A DNA stretch of 64,000 nucleotides. Origin: Streptomyces sp. SCSIO 30461. Its GTDB lineage: Bacteria > Actinomycetota > Actinomycetes > Streptomycetales > Streptomycetaceae. Shown here in pieces: positions 41,330-50,014 of this stretch (its first letter is position 1; every line of letters starts with the position of its first letter). The position numbers and the translations under genes were made by a program. The stretch spans positions 1,860,001-1,924,000 of the forward strand of contig NZ_CP146101.1 in the NCBI RefSeq assembly GCF_037023745.1, read 5' to 3'. The notes under the pieces are model-generated. The model had not been told where the DNA came from. It saw nothing but the letters and a program-made list of their open reading frames with translations, and searched no databases.

Positions 41330-41950
41330 TCAGGCCGCGGCCTTGACGGCGGAGATGTCGAAGGTCAGCTTCACTTTGTCGCTGACCATGACCCCGCCGG
41401 TCTCCAGCGCCGCGTTCCACGTCAGGCCCCATTCGGACCGGAGGATCTCCGCGCTGCCCTCGAAACCGACCCGCTCGGAGCCGTAGACGTCGGTCGCCGC
41501 GCCGTTGAACTCCAGGTCGATCGCGAGCGGGCGGGTGACGTCCTTGATGGTGAGGTCTCCGGTGACGCGGTATTTGTCGCCGCCGAGCTGCTCGGCCTTG
41601 GTGGAGCGGAACCTCATCAGCGGGAACTGCTCGGCGTCGAAGAAGTCGCCGCTGCGCAGATGGTTGTCGCGGTCCGCGATGCCGGTGTCGATGCTCGCGA
41701 TCTTGACATCGATGGTGGCAGTCGAGGACGCCGGGTCGGAACCGTCCAGCCGCAGCCGCCCCTCGTGTTCGGCGAAGCTGCCGCGCACGTTGGTGACCAT
41801 GGCGTGGCGCACGGTGAAGCCGATGCTGCTGTGGGCCGGGTCGATGGTGTACGCGCCGCTCAGTGCGGCGAGCGCCGGGTCGACCTCGCGGGGCGCGGCG
41901 GTGACGGTGCTGGTGGCGGTCTCGTTGCTCTTGCGGTTGAACAGGCCCAT
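41330..41950 (-). CDS. YceI family lipid-binding-like protein, 206 aa
   Basis: Lipocalin-like YceI barrel thought to bind polyisoprenoids in homologues: LSGAYTIDPAHSSIGFTVRHAMVTNVRGSF, NHLRSGDFFDAEQFPLMRF, YRVTGDLTIKDVTRPLAID and the end SDKVKLTFDISAVKA. There is no signal peptide; the Ser/Thr-rich N-terminus (MGLFNRKSNETATSTV) is probably disordered. GAGGAG precedes ATG 41950. The upstream region contains TTGAAGCTTCAA-type sites suggesting repressor control. Confidence 0.92.
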   Translation of the reverse strand: MGLFNRKSNETATSTVTAAPREVDPALAALSGAYTIDPAHSSIGFTVRHAMVTNVRGSFAEHEGRLRLDGSDPASSTATIDVKIASIDTGIADRDNHLRSGDFFDAEQFPLMRFRSTKAEQLGGDKYRVTGDLTIKDVTRPLAIDLEFNGAATDVYGSERVGFEGSAEILRSEWGLTWNAALETGGVMVSDKVKLTFDISAVKAAA

Positions 41951-42431
41951 GGTGTGCTCCTCGGGTGGCGGTGGCCGGGTGGCGGAGTGACCTTCCCGGC
42001 CACTCGTTGAAGCTTCAACAAGCATCACCATAGAACCATTCCGTTCAACTTTCAACATCTCTGATGTGGCCGGAGTCGGATCGGGGATGGGCCGATCCGG
42101 TGAACGCCGCCGAGGGTGTGTTGCCGGCTCCCGGTGCTGTTCCCGCCCCCGCCCCGGGCGCTCGCGCCGTCCTGCCGTTCGTGCGCGCCGACTGGAGACC
42201 CTCGACAACACCGTGGTGGCGCCAGCCGGGTGTGGGGTCCATCGGTCCGAAGTGGCCAACGGACGGCCTGGGGGTGACGCCTTTGTCGGGCTCCGACAAT
42301 CCGGTACGGCGTTCCGCTGGCACTTGGCCTGCACTACCGGATGGTTCTGTCCGAGGGTGACAGGAGAACGGTCCCGAGACTGTACGGAGTCAACGGCAGG
42401 ATTTCGTTGTCCGGGTCCGTAGGGTCAGTAC
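41951..42431. promoter_or_regulatory. 481-bp divergent region yceI-accB with several inverted repeats
   Basis: No gene supported. Sites: perfect palindrome GTTGAAGCTTCAAC (42006-42019), related GTTCAACTTTCAAC (42043-42056), and TTGTCGG-GCT-CCGACAA (42283-42299). The first two lie about 60-100 bp upstream of yceI and look like repressor operators. The last may belong to accB. The rest is featureless GC-rich sequence. Confidence 0.55.
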
Positions 42432-44015
42432 ATGACCGTTTTGGACGAGACCGCCGAAGCGCCCACCGACGCACGCGGGCGTGTGGCCGAGTTGCATGCT
42501 CTTCGTGAAGAGGCTCGGCGTGGCCCGAGTGAGCGTGCCACCGAGGCGCAGCATGCGAAGGGCAAGCTGACCGCGCGTGAGCGGATCGAGCTGCTGCTGG
42601 ACGCGGGCTCGTTCCGGGAGGTCGAGCAGTTGCGGCGGCACCGGGCGTCCGGTTTCGGCCTGGAGGCGAAGAGGCCGTATACGGATGGTGTCATCACCGG
42701 TTGGGGCACGGTCGAGGGGCGTACGGTCTTCGTCTACGCGCACGATTTCCGGATCTTCGGCGGTGCGCTGGGCGAGGCCCATGCCACCAAGATCCACAAG
42801 ATCATGGACATGGCCATCGCGGCGGGTGCCCCGCTGGTCTCGTTGAACGACGGCGCGGGTGCGCGTATCCAGGAGGGCGTCTCCGCGCTCGCCGGTTACG
42901 GCGGCATCTTCCAGCGCAACACGCGGGCCTCGGGCGTCATCCCGCAGATCTCCGTGATGCTCGGCCCGTGCGCGGGCGGTGCCGCCTACAGCCCGGCGCT
43001 GACCGACTTCGTCTTCATGGTCCGTGAGACCTCGCAGATGTTCATCACCGGCCCCGATGTCGTCAAGGCGGTCACCGGCGAGGAGATCACCCAGAACGGG
43101 CTCGGCGGTGCGGACGTGCACGCCGAGACGAGCGGTGTGGCGCACTTCGCCTACGACGACGAGGAGACCTGCCTCGCGGAGGTCCGCTACCTCCTGTCGA
43201 TGCTGCCCTCCAACAACCGTGAGAACCCGCCGCACGCCAGCACCGAGGATGCGGCCGAGCGCCGCTCCGACGCGCTGCTCGATCTGGTCCCGGCGGACGG
43301 CAACCGGCCCTACGACATGCACAAGGTCATCGAGGAGATCGTCGACGACGGCGAGTACCTCGAAGTCCACGAGCGCTGGGCACGCAACATCATCTGCGCG
43401 CTGGCCAGGCTCGACGGCCAGGTCGTCGGCATCATCGCCAACCAGCCGCAGACCCTGGCGGGTGTGCTGGACATCGAGGCCTCCGAGAAGTCCGCACGCT
43501 TCGTCCAGATGTGCGACGCCTTCAACATCCCGATCGTGACCCTGCTGGACGTCCCGGGCTTCCTGCCCGGTGTCGACCAGGAGCACGGCGGCATCATCCG
43601 GCACGGCGCCAAGCTGCTGTACGCCTACTGCAACGCCACCGTGCCCCGGATCTCCCTGATCCTGCGCAAGGCCTACGGCGGCGCGTACATCGTCATGGAC
43701 TCCCAGTCCATCGGCGCCGACCTCACCTACGCCTGGCCCACCAACGAGATCGCCGTGATGGGCGCCGAAGGCGCCGCCAACGTCATCTTCCGGCGCCAGA
43801 TCGCCGACGCGGAAGACCCCGAAGCCATGCGCGCGCACATGGTCAAGGAGTACAAGTCCGAACTCATGCACCCCTACTACGCCGCCGAGCGCGGCCTGGT
43901 CGACGACGTCATCGACCCGGCCGAGACCCGCGAGGTACTCATCCGCTCCCTCGCCATGCTCCGTACGAAGCACGCCGACCTGCCGTCCCGCAAGCACGGC
44001 AACCCCCCGCAGTAA
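42432..44015 (+). CDS. accB: Acyl-CoA carboxylase carboxyltransferase (beta) subunit, 527 aa
   Basis: Transfers CO2 from carboxybiotin to acetyl- or propionyl-CoA, giving malonyl- or methylmalonyl-CoA for fatty acid and polyketide synthesis. Two crotonase-fold halves: GRVAELHALREEARRG, RIELLLDAGSF, DDGAGARIQEGVSAL-type region (LNDGAGARIQEGV), and later DVPGFLPGVDQEHGGIIRHGAKLLYAYC, AYGGAYIVMDSQSIGADLTYAWPTNEIAVMG. Followed by the epsilon subunit gene after 21 bp. Synteny points to accB rather than pccB; substrate preference cannot be decided by eye. Confidence 0.92.
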   Translation: MTVLDETAEAPTDARGRVAELHALREEARRGPSERATEAQHAKGKLTARERIELLLDAGSFREVEQLRRHRASGFGLEAKRPYTDGVITGWGTVEGRTVFVYAHDFRIFGGALGEAHATKIHKIMDMAIAAGAPLVSLNDGAGARIQEGVSALAGYGGIFQRNTRASGVIPQISVMLGPCAGGAAYSPALTDFVFMVRETSQMFITGPDVVKAVTGEEITQNGLGGADVHAETSGVAHFAYDDEETCLAEVRYLLSMLPSNNRENPPHASTEDAAERRSDALLDLVPADGNRPYDMHKVIEEIVDDGEYLEVHERWARNIICALARLDGQVVGIIANQPQTLAGVLDIEASEKSARFVQMCDAFNIPIVTLLDVPGFLPGVDQEHGGIIRHGAKLLYAYCNATVPRISLILRKAYGGAYIVMDSQSIGADLTYAWPTNEIAVMGAEGAANVIFRRQIADAEDPEAMRAHMVKEYKSELMHPYYAAERGLVDDVIDPAETREVLIRSLAMLRTKHADLPSRKHGNPPQ

Positions 44016-44036
44016 CCCACGAGGAGAACGCTGCAC

Positions 44037-44237
44037 ATGACCACGACCGTCGACTCCCTGCTCCGCGTCGAGAAGGGCCACGCCGAGCCCGAGGAGCTGG
44101 CCGCGCTCACGGCGATCCTGCTGGCCCGTGCCGCCTCGCAGCCGGACGCCCCGGCGGGCCGGGGTCGCAGCACCGCCGGCTGGCGCCGACTGGAGCGCCA
44201 GTCCGGCTTCCGCGCCCCGCACAGCTGGCAGGGCTGA
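44037..44237 (+). CDS. accE: Acyl-CoA carboxylase epsilon subunit, 66 aa
   Basis: Small actinobacterial subunit that binds the beta subunit and stimulates the complex. Typical pattern: LLRVEKGHAEPEELAALTAILLARAA then a basic linker and WRRLERQSGFRAPHSWQG. Start ATG 44037 follows GAGGAGAACG. Ends the accBE operon; hairpin at 44252. Confidence 0.93.
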   Translation: MTTTVDSLLRVEKGHAEPEELAALTAILLARAASQPDAPAGRGRSTAGWRRLERQSGFRAPHSWQG

Positions 44238-44251
44238 CACCACTTCGCGTA

Positions 44252-44308
44252 CCTCGCCCCCGTAGACGTTCGCCTCGAAACATCGCGAACGGGTACGGGG
44301 GCGAGGTG
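44252..44308. terminator. Terminator/cruciform after accE
   Basis: Outer 14-bp arms ACCTCGCCCCCGTA and TACGGGGGCGAGGT, with an inner stem GTTCGC/GCGAAC. Confidence 0.8.
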
Positions 44309-44540
44309 CGTTCAGGCGTGCCGCGGTGAGGAAAGTCCAGGAGCGCCCGCTGCCGTCTCGCGCCGTCACCGCAAGGGACCGACGCGGCCGCCGATGTGCG
44401 CACGGTCGACCGGCCGGGTGTCGGTGCTGAGGCGGTGTCGGTGCCGACCGAGGTGTTGCCAGGCTCTTCTCGGTGGCCCAGCGGCATGACGACGGCGCGT
44501 GAACGGGCCCTGGGCGGTGGCCCGCGCAGAGCAAGGAGAA

Positions 44541-44575
44541 CGGGGTCCCGCACTCCGTGAGGAATGGGAACCCCG
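44541..44575 (-). terminator. Possible terminator of the cvn2 operon
   Basis: Arms CGGGGT and ACCCCG extended through a one-base bulge by CCC/GGG, 34 bp beyond the cvnD2 stop on the minus strand. The 230 bp between this and the accE hairpin hold nothing recognisable. Confidence 0.5.
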
Positions 44576-44608
44576 CCCGTGGGACTGGTCCGGCAGCGGC
44601 GGCCGCGG

Positions 44609-45190
44609 CTACCGCAACCGGGCCATGAGTGCGTGCTCGACGAGGGTGATGAGTGCGCTTTTGGCGTCGGCGCGGTGGCGGGCGTCGGTGGTGATGATGG
44701 GGGTGTCGGGGCCGATCTGGAGGGCTTCGCGGACTTCGTCGGGTGTGTAGGGCTGGTGTCCGTCGAAGCCGTTGAGGGCGATGACGAAGGGGAGTCCGCT
44801 GTTCTCGAAGTAGTCGACGGCGGGGAAGCAGTCGGCGAGTCTGCGGGTGTCGACGAGGACGACGGCGCCGATGGCGCCGCGTACGAGGTCGTCCCACATG
44901 AACCAGAAGCGGTCCTGTCCGGGGGTGCCGAAGAGGTAGAGGATCAGGTCCTGGTCGAGGGTGATGCGGCCGAAGTCCATGGCCACCGTGGTGGTGGTCT
45001 TGTCTCCGGTGTGGGTGAGGTCGTCGATTCCGGCCGATGCGGACGTCATGACGGCCTCGGTACGCAGCGGGTTGATCTCCGAGACGGCGCCGACGAACGT
45101 GGTCTTGCCCACGCCGAAGCCGCCCGCCACCACGATCTTCGCGCTGGTGGTTGAGCGGGCTGCACCGCCGCTAGAGCTTGCGAAGTCCAC
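44609..45190 (-). CDS. cvnD2: Conservon GTPase-like protein CvnD2, 193 aa
   Basis: Ras-like ATP/GTP-binding protein of a conservon, thought to act in a membrane-associated signalling complex with CvnA-C. P-loop GGFGVGKTT (residues 23-31), DFGR with GTPGQDRFWFMW as the switch II region, and ALNGFDG in place of NKxD. Start overlaps the cvnC2 stop by 20 bp. It is identical to CvnD1 (50015-50596) except for the last residue (Arg versus Lys). Number suffix follows remembered S. coelicolor order. Confidence 0.9.
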   Translation of the reverse strand: MDFASSSGGAARSTTSAKIVVAGGFGVGKTTFVGAVSEINPLRTEAVMTSASAGIDDLTHTGDKTTTTVAMDFGRITLDQDLILYLFGTPGQDRFWFMWDDLVRGAIGAVVLVDTRRLADCFPAVDYFENSGLPFVIALNGFDGHQPYTPDEVREALQIGPDTPIITTDARHRADAKSALITLVEHALMARLR

Positions 45191-45218
45191 TGAGCACCCT
45201 TTCGAGCAGTGTCACGTC
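44619..45218 (-). repeat. 600-bp identical block shared by cvnD2 and cvnD1 (copy A)
   Basis: Base-for-base identical to 50025-50624 in my comparison, offset 5406. It covers nearly all of cvnD and 28 bp of upstream cvnC coding sequence; identity stops abruptly at both sides. Confidence 0.9.
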
Positions 45219-45749
45219 TGGCTGACCACCGGCGGACTGGTCGCCGCCGGGCTGGTGGATGGCGACAAGTCCGGCCTCCGCCAGGTCGGCGACGAGGATC
45301 CGGGCAACGCCGAGGGGAATGGAGAGAAGTGCCGAGATCTCAGCCACCGACTTGATCTCGAAGCACAGTCGGCAGATCCGCTGGTGCTCGGGCAACTGCC
45401 CTTGCAGCCGCGCGGGATCGGCCGTGGTGCTGACCAGCGCCTCGATGGCGAGCTGGTAGCGCGGCCGGGTCCGGCCGCCGGTCATCGCGTAAGGACGCAC
45501 CAGCGGGTTGCTGTTGCCCGACGCGGGAGCGGACTCCGGAGCCCTGCGGGGTGCCACCGGCTGGATGCGGGGCGACTGCGGCTGGTCGTACGGGCCCTGG
45601 GGCTGGTCGTACGGGCCCTGAGGTCGCTGGTAGGGCTGGGGGCCGCCACCTCTGCTGGGCGCGGAGGGGAAGCCGAAGCGGTTCTGGCCCTGCTCACCCG
45701 GAGCCTGGTGAGCACCGTCATATGGGTGTCCGCCTGGGGGTGTTGCCAC
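45171..45749 (-). CDS. cvnC2: Conservon protein CvnC2 (DUF742), 192 aa
   Basis: DUF742 winged-helix-like conservon component: LVRPYAMTGGRTRPRYQLAIEALVST, HQRICRLCFEIKSVAEISALLSIPLGVARILVADLAEAGLVAIH, and the DVTLLERVLSGLRKL end. The N-terminal 75 residues are Gln/Pro/Gly-rich with a repeated PQGPYDQ motif, which CvnC1 lacks. Overlaps cvnD2 by 20 bp; separated from cvnB2 by a 102-bp gap holding a hairpin. Confidence 0.9.
   Translation of the reverse strand: MATPPGGHPYDGAHQAPGEQGQNRFGFPSAPSRGGGPQPYQRPQGPYDQPQGPYDQPQSPRIQPVAPRRAPESAPASGNSNPLVRPYAMTGGRTRPRYQLAIEALVSTTADPARLQGQLPEHQRICRLCFEIKSVAEISALLSIPLGVARILVADLAEAGLVAIHQPGGDQSAGGQPDVTLLERVLSGLRKL
45405..45506 (-). repeat. 102-bp identical patch within cvnC2/cvnC1 (copy A)
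   Basis: Identical to 50808-50909; encodes the RPYAMTGGRTRPRYQLAIEA core. Flanking cvnC sequence differs. Confidence 0.85.
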
Positions 45750-45803
45750 TTCTCATCCTCCTCCGCCGCGCCGTACGCCCGGTCCAAATCCCTGTGGAGC
45801 CGC

Positions 45804-45829
45804 GCCACCGCACCTTACGGTGCGGTGGC
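45804..45829 (-). promoter_or_regulatory. Intra-operon hairpin between cvnB2 and cvnC2
   Basis: Perfect 11-bp arms GCCACCGCACC and GGTGCGGTGGC with a 4-nt loop, inside the 102-bp cvnB2-cvnC2 gap. Could lower downstream expression or protect a processed 3' end. Confidence 0.55.
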
Positions 45830-45851
45830 CCTTCAACGCACTGCCTAACTG

Positions 45852-46274
45852 CTAGTTGAGAAGACTGCCCTGGAGTTCGGCGCGCAGGTCCGGGGTGAGG
45901 ACCGTGCCCGCGCGGTCGACCAGGAGAGCCATCTCGTAGCCCACGAGGCCGATGTCGGCGTCCGGGTGGGCGAGCACGGCCAGCGAAGAGCCGTCCGAGA
46001 TCGACATGATGAAGAGGAAGCCGCGCTCCATCTCCACCACCGTCTGGTTGACCGGGCCGCCTTCGAAGATGCGGGAGGCGCCCGCGGTCAGCGAGGTGAG
46101 TCCGGACGCGACGGCCGCCAGCTGGTCGGCACGGTCGCGGGGGAATCCCTCGGACATCGCCAGCAGGAGTCCGTCGGCGGAGACCACCACGGTGTGGGAC
46201 ACCCCAGGGGTGTTGTCCACGAAGTTGGTGATCAACCAGTTCAGATTCTGCGCCGCCTGGCTCATCGGGCTCAC
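45852..46274 (-). CDS. cvnB2: Conservon roadblock/LC7 protein CvnB2, 140 aa
   Basis: Roadblock/LC7-domain protein, the presumed partner of the CvnD GTPase: NLNWLITNFVDNTPGVSHTVVVSADGLLLAMSEGFPRDRADQLAAVASGLTSL and GFLFIMSISDGSSLAVLAHPDADIGLVGYEMALLVDR. GTG 46274 starts one base after the cvnA2 stop with AGGAG seven bases upstream (ATG 46265 is an alternative). Identical to CvnB1 except for the last residues (SLLN versus SLLH). Confidence 0.92.
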   Translation of the reverse strand: MSPMSQAAQNLNWLITNFVDNTPGVSHTVVVSADGLLLAMSEGFPRDRADQLAAVASGLTSLTAGASRIFEGGPVNQTVVEMERGFLFIMSISDGSSLAVLAHPDADIGLVGYEMALLVDRAGTVLTPDLRAELQGSLLN

Positions 46275-46287
46275 ACTAACGCTCCTG
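45868..46287 (-). repeat. 420-bp identical block shared by cvnB2 and cvnB1 (copy A)
   Basis: Identical to 51155-51574, offset 5287. It runs from six codons before the cvnB stop to four codons inside the end of cvnA. Confidence 0.9.
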
Positions 46288-49200
46288 GTTGTAGGTGCTA
46301 CCCGGGCCGAAGCCCGATCCGTTCGTGTCCGTCCCCGCGCTGCGACCCTTCTGGATGCCGCGCCGCAGGTTGCTCAGCCTGCCGCGGACGTCTTCGGGGG
46401 CGCGGGAGACCTGGGGGCCGCCCTGCGGTGTCTGCTCCGCGGTGCCCTCGACCAGGTTGGCCTTGGGAATCCGCCGGGGCAGACCGGACGAGGTGACTCC
46501 GCCCGCCTTGGGCTCGCGGAGCTTCTCGGCCCGCTGCCAGCGCTCGTCGTTCTTCGAACGCCAGTCGTCGGAGCCGTCCGCCTCCGCCCGCTCGTCACGC
46601 GGTGCCGCAGCCTCCTGCGGGGACCGCGCGGCCGGAGCCGTCTTCTGCCCCGCCTGGCCGCTGCCGCCCTCGTCGGACTGCCACTGGGCCCGCTGGCTGG
46701 TGCCACCGGCGCCACGGCGTGGCAGACCGGCGTCGGTCAGTTGGTGACCGTTGCTCGGCGTGGGACCCGGACGTTCGAAGCCTACGCGCTCGGAGCCGTT
46801 CGCGGGAGCGTCGGGAGTAGATTCCGCATCTGCCCGGTACTCCTGCTCGTACGCGCCCTGGTAGCTGCCCTGAGTCGACCAGTCTTCCTGGTGGGAGCCC
46901 TGCGCGAAGGAGTCGTCGTACTGCCGGCCGTGATCCTGCGGCGGAACGTACGCGGATTCCGCATAGCCCTGCGCCGCGGACTCCGGGTAACCCGCCGGAA
47001 CCTGGTACTCGCCCGTGTTCCGGTAGTCGTCGGCCCCGTCGGTGTTGTCGGCGCCGCCGTAGGCATAGCCGTTCCGCTCGTAGTCCTGGGCAGGCTGCTG
47101 GGGCGCGAAGCCCTGCTCGTACGAGGAGTCTCCGGCGTACTGGTCGTCCCCGGCCCCGTAGGAGCCTTCCTCGGCCCCGTAGCGGCCGTCAGCGGCCTCG
47201 TACCGGCCGTTCTGGTACTGACCGCCGCCGTACTGCTCCTGCTCGCTGTACGGGTCCTGCTCGGCGTACTGGTCCTGCTGGACCTCGTCGCGGTACAGCG
47301 GTGCGTCGCCGCCGTGCACCTGAGCCTCGAGAGCCGCACGGCGCTCGCCGCGCATCAGGGAGCGTCCCACCGGGTCGAGTCGGCCGGACTCGTCCTGCGA
47401 GCCCTCCTCGTAGCGGGAGTCGTCGAAGCCCAGTTCGGCCGCTGTGCGCGAGGTGGTTGGTGTGAAGCTGGTCTGCTGCGTGGGGATCATCTGGGAGACC
47501 GTGAAGTCCTCCTCGTGCACCGGTTCGCCACCGCCACCGTGGGTGATCGCGTCCGGGAGCATCACCAGCGAGGTCGTACCGGCCTGTTCGCCCGAGGGGC
47601 GGAGCTGCACACGGATACCGTGCCGCAGGGAGAGGCGGCCGACCACGAAGAGGCCCATGCGCTGCGAGACGGCGGCGTCCACCGTCGGCGGGTTGGCCAG
47701 CTTGTGGTTGATGTCGGCGAAGTCCTCGGCGGTCAGGCCGATGCCCTTGTCATGGATCTCGATCATCACGCGGCCGTCGGGCAGCCTGGTCGCGGTGACC
47801 CGGACCTTCGTCTGCGGCGAGGAGAACGACGTGGCGTTCTCCAGCAGCTCGGCGAGCAGGTGTACGAGGTCGGTCACGGCCTGGCCGTGGATCTCCGAGT
47901 CGGGCACGCCGGTCAGCTCGATGCGCTCGTACGACTCCACCTCGGACGATGCGGCACGCAGCACATCCACCAGCGGTACCGGCTGGTTCCAGCGGCGGCC
48001 CGGTTCCTCGCCGGCGAGGACCAGGAGGTTCTCGCCGTTGCGGCGCATACGGGTCGCGAGGTGGTCCAGCTTGAAGAGGTTCTCCAGCTGGTCCGGGTCC
48101 GCCTCGTTGTTCTCCAGGTCGGTGATCAGGGTCAGCTGGCCCTCGATCAGCGACTGGTTGCGGCGCGAGAGGTTGGTGAAGATCGCGTTGACGTTGCCGC
48201 GGAGCATGGCCTGCTCGGCGGCGAGCCGGACGGCTTCGCGGTGGACCTGGTCGAAGGCCCGTGCGACCTCGCCGATTTCATCCTTGGTGTCGATCGGGAT
48301 CGGCTGGACGCGGGTGTCGACCCGGCCGGGCTCGGTCCGCGACAGCTGGTCGACCAGCATCGGCAGGCGCTGTTCGGCGATACCGAAAGCGGCGGTGCGC
48401 AGCTCGCGCATCGAGCGGCTCATCTGGCGAGCCACAAGGCCGGCCAGGATGAACGCGGTGAGCAGCGCGATGACGACGATCAGACCGTTGACGATGGCGT
48501 CGGTCTTGGCCTCGTCGGCGATCCGGGAGGCCTCGGTCACCGACTTCTGCACGAGACCGTCCTCGATCTCGGTGTAGCCGTCGAACTTCGCGGTGGCCGC
48601 GGACTGCCAGATCCTCGGCGTCACACCCCTCTTGGCGAGCTCGTCCGGGTCGGCGCCGCTGCCGATGGCGGCGACCAGGCCGTTGTAGATGGAGCCGTCC
48701 TGCGAGGCCTGCGGCATCGTGAACTCGATGCCCTGTGCCGCGGCTGCCTTGGCCGCCTCTTCGAGCTGCTTGGTCCCTTCACGGGTCTTCTCGCCCATGA
48801 CGGTCTTCAGCTTCGCGGTGTCCTCGGTCGAACCGCCGGAGACGTACTCGAGGAGTGCGATGTTCTCCAGGTACGCGTAGGACGAGAAGGCGATGGTCTG
48901 CCCGGATCTGATCTCAGGGGTCTTGCTCGGGCGGACCAGCAGGTGCATGCCTATGGAGCGCTGGAGCGACCCGGCGGCCTTCGCGAGCTGGATCGCGTAG
49001 ACCATGCGGCCGTAGCTGGTGACGTTCCCGGTGCCGAAGCCGAGCTCGTTGGAGAACTCCATGAGGGAGTGCTGGACCTGCACGTAGCCCTCTTCGGTGG
49101 CCACGGGGCCGCCCTTGCCGCCTTCCTTGCTGGCGGACTCCACAGCCTTCGAGTAGGCGGTCTTGCGGAGCTGCGCGAGCTTCGGCTCCTCCGCGCGGAA

Positions 49201-49677
49201 GAGCTTGAGGCGGCGCTCCAGACCCTGCGAGTCCGGCCTGTCCTCGACCACCGCGTCGAACTTCTTCTTCGCGGCGTCGGTGGCGGCGCGGTACTTCAGG
49301 ACGTCCGGGTCGTCCTCGCCCTTGCCCTTGAGGAGGGGCTCGGCCGTGAGGTCGCGCTCGTTGAGCAGAGCCTGGCTGTAGTCCGACGCGGCGCGCACGA
49401 TCTCCGCCGTCTTCTCGGCGTCCCGCGCCTCGTCCCAGGTGTCCACGGACCCCTTCACCTGGAAGCCACCCATGACGAGGCCGACCAGCACGGGGATCAA
49501 CAGGATCGCGTTCAGTCGGGTGGGCACACGCCAGTTGCGCGGGGACAGCCTGCTGGAGCTGCCACCGGCGGGGGGCGCGACGTGCTGCACATCCGCAGGC
49601 GACACCGCTGCGCGCGGGGGCGGGGTGAAGTTGCCCCGCGCCTGCTGCTCTGCGGAGCTTGTCTTGCTTCGCCTCAC
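46276..49677 (-). CDS. cvnA2: Conservon sensor kinase-like protein CvnA2, 1133 aa
   Basis: Membrane sensor of the conservon. Helix 1 near residues 52-70 (LNAILLIPVLVGLVMGG), an extracytoplasmic nitrate/nitrite-sensor-like helical domain, helix 2 near 390-410 (VNGLIVVIALLTAFILAGLVA), HAMP (MRELRTAAFGIAEQRLPMLVDQL), a dimerisation-like region (NLSRRNQSLIEGQLTLI), and HATPase_c with ELLENATSFS, HDKGIGL and MGLFVVGRLSLRHGI. No canonical phospho-acceptor His box is obvious. The C-terminal 350 residues are low-complexity Tyr/Gln/Glu/Gly repeats, unlike the Pro/Gly/Gln tail of CvnA1. GTG start. Confidence 0.9.
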   Translation of the reverse strand: MRRSKTSSAEQQARGNFTPPPRAAVSPADVQHVAPPAGGSSSRLSPRNWRVPTRLNAILLIPVLVGLVMGGFQVKGSVDTWDEARDAEKTAEIVRAASDYSQALLNERDLTAEPLLKGKGEDDPDVLKYRAATDAAKKKFDAVVEDRPDSQGLERRLKLFRAEEPKLAQLRKTAYSKAVESASKEGGKGGPVATEEGYVQVQHSLMEFSNELGFGTGNVTSYGRMVYAIQLAKAAGSLQRSIGMHLLVRPSKTPEIRSGQTIAFSSYAYLENIALLEYVSGGSTEDTAKLKTVMGEKTREGTKQLEEAAKAAAAQGIEFTMPQASQDGSIYNGLVAAIGSGADPDELAKRGVTPRIWQSAATAKFDGYTEIEDGLVQKSVTEASRIADEAKTDAIVNGLIVVIALLTAFILAGLVARQMSRSMRELRTAAFGIAEQRLPMLVDQLSRTEPGRVDTRVQPIPIDTKDEIGEVARAFDQVHREAVRLAAEQAMLRGNVNAIFTNLSRRNQSLIEGQLTLITDLENNEADPDQLENLFKLDHLATRMRRNGENLLVLAGEEPGRRWNQPVPLVDVLRAASSEVESYERIELTGVPDSEIHGQAVTDLVHLLAELLENATSFSSPQTKVRVTATRLPDGRVMIEIHDKGIGLTAEDFADINHKLANPPTVDAAVSQRMGLFVVGRLSLRHGIRVQLRPSGEQAGTTSLVMLPDAITHGGGGEPVHEEDFTVSQMIPTQQTSFTPTTSRTAAELGFDDSRYEEGSQDESGRLDPVGRSLMRGERRAALEAQVHGGDAPLYRDEVQQDQYAEQDPYSEQEQYGGGQYQNGRYEAADGRYGAEEGSYGAGDDQYAGDSSYEQGFAPQQPAQDYERNGYAYGGADNTDGADDYRNTGEYQVPAGYPESAAQGYAESAYVPPQDHGRQYDDSFAQGSHQEDWSTQGSYQGAYEQEYRADAESTPDAPANGSERVGFERPGPTPSNGHQLTDAGLPRRGAGGTSQRAQWQSDEGGSGQAGQKTAPAARSPQEAAAPRDERAEADGSDDWRSKNDERWQRAEKLREPKAGGVTSSGLPRRIPKANLVEGTAEQTPQGGPQVSRAPEDVRGRLSNLRRGIQKGRSAGTDTNGSGFGPGSTYNQER

Positions 49678-49698
49678 TCGACCAACAACCTCTCGGCG

Positions 49699-49719
49699 TC
49701 GGCACCTGTGTTGTGCCGA
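49699..49719. promoter_or_regulatory. Inverted repeat just upstream of cvnA2
   Basis: TCGGCAC and GTGCCGA with a 7-bp spacer, 22 bp before the cvnA2 start. Candidate operator or 5' UTR hairpin. The further 230 bp to the cvn1 terminator hold no gene; it is AT-richer than average, consistent with the cvn2 promoter. Confidence 0.45.
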
Positions 49720-49949
49720 AAATCGTTCAGGGCCGTACTACTCACGAGTTCGTTGATTTCAGCACGCCAACCGGGTCCGTTCCAAACATCAGGAAAAGCC
49801 ATGTCAGGTCTTCCTGGACAGCCACTAAAGCGGACATAAGGAGCGAAGCTGCGGCAAAAAGTGGGCTATCGATGAGCACAGTGGTACTACCCGGATGCGT
49901 CGGGTGTCTGCGTCCTGGTAATTCTCTGTCGAAATGTTATGAACACGCA

Positions 49950-49979
49950 GGCGGACCGTGTCAAAAGACACAGTCCGCC
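49950..49979 (-). terminator. Terminator of the cvn1 operon
   Basis: Arms GGCGGACCGTGTC and GACACAGTCCGCC with one C/A mismatch and an AAAA loop, 36 bp past the cvnD1 stop on the minus strand. Confidence 0.75.
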
Positions 49980-50014
49980 CTTGTCACGCTACGACAACTG
50001 TCGTATACGCAAAA

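Noticed and set aside
45952-49839. 1295-codon open frame on the plus strand
   Set aside because: It lies antisense to cvnB2-cvnA2, which have clear domains; its composition (Val/Gly/Arg/Leu repeats) is what the complement of GC-rich codons gives.
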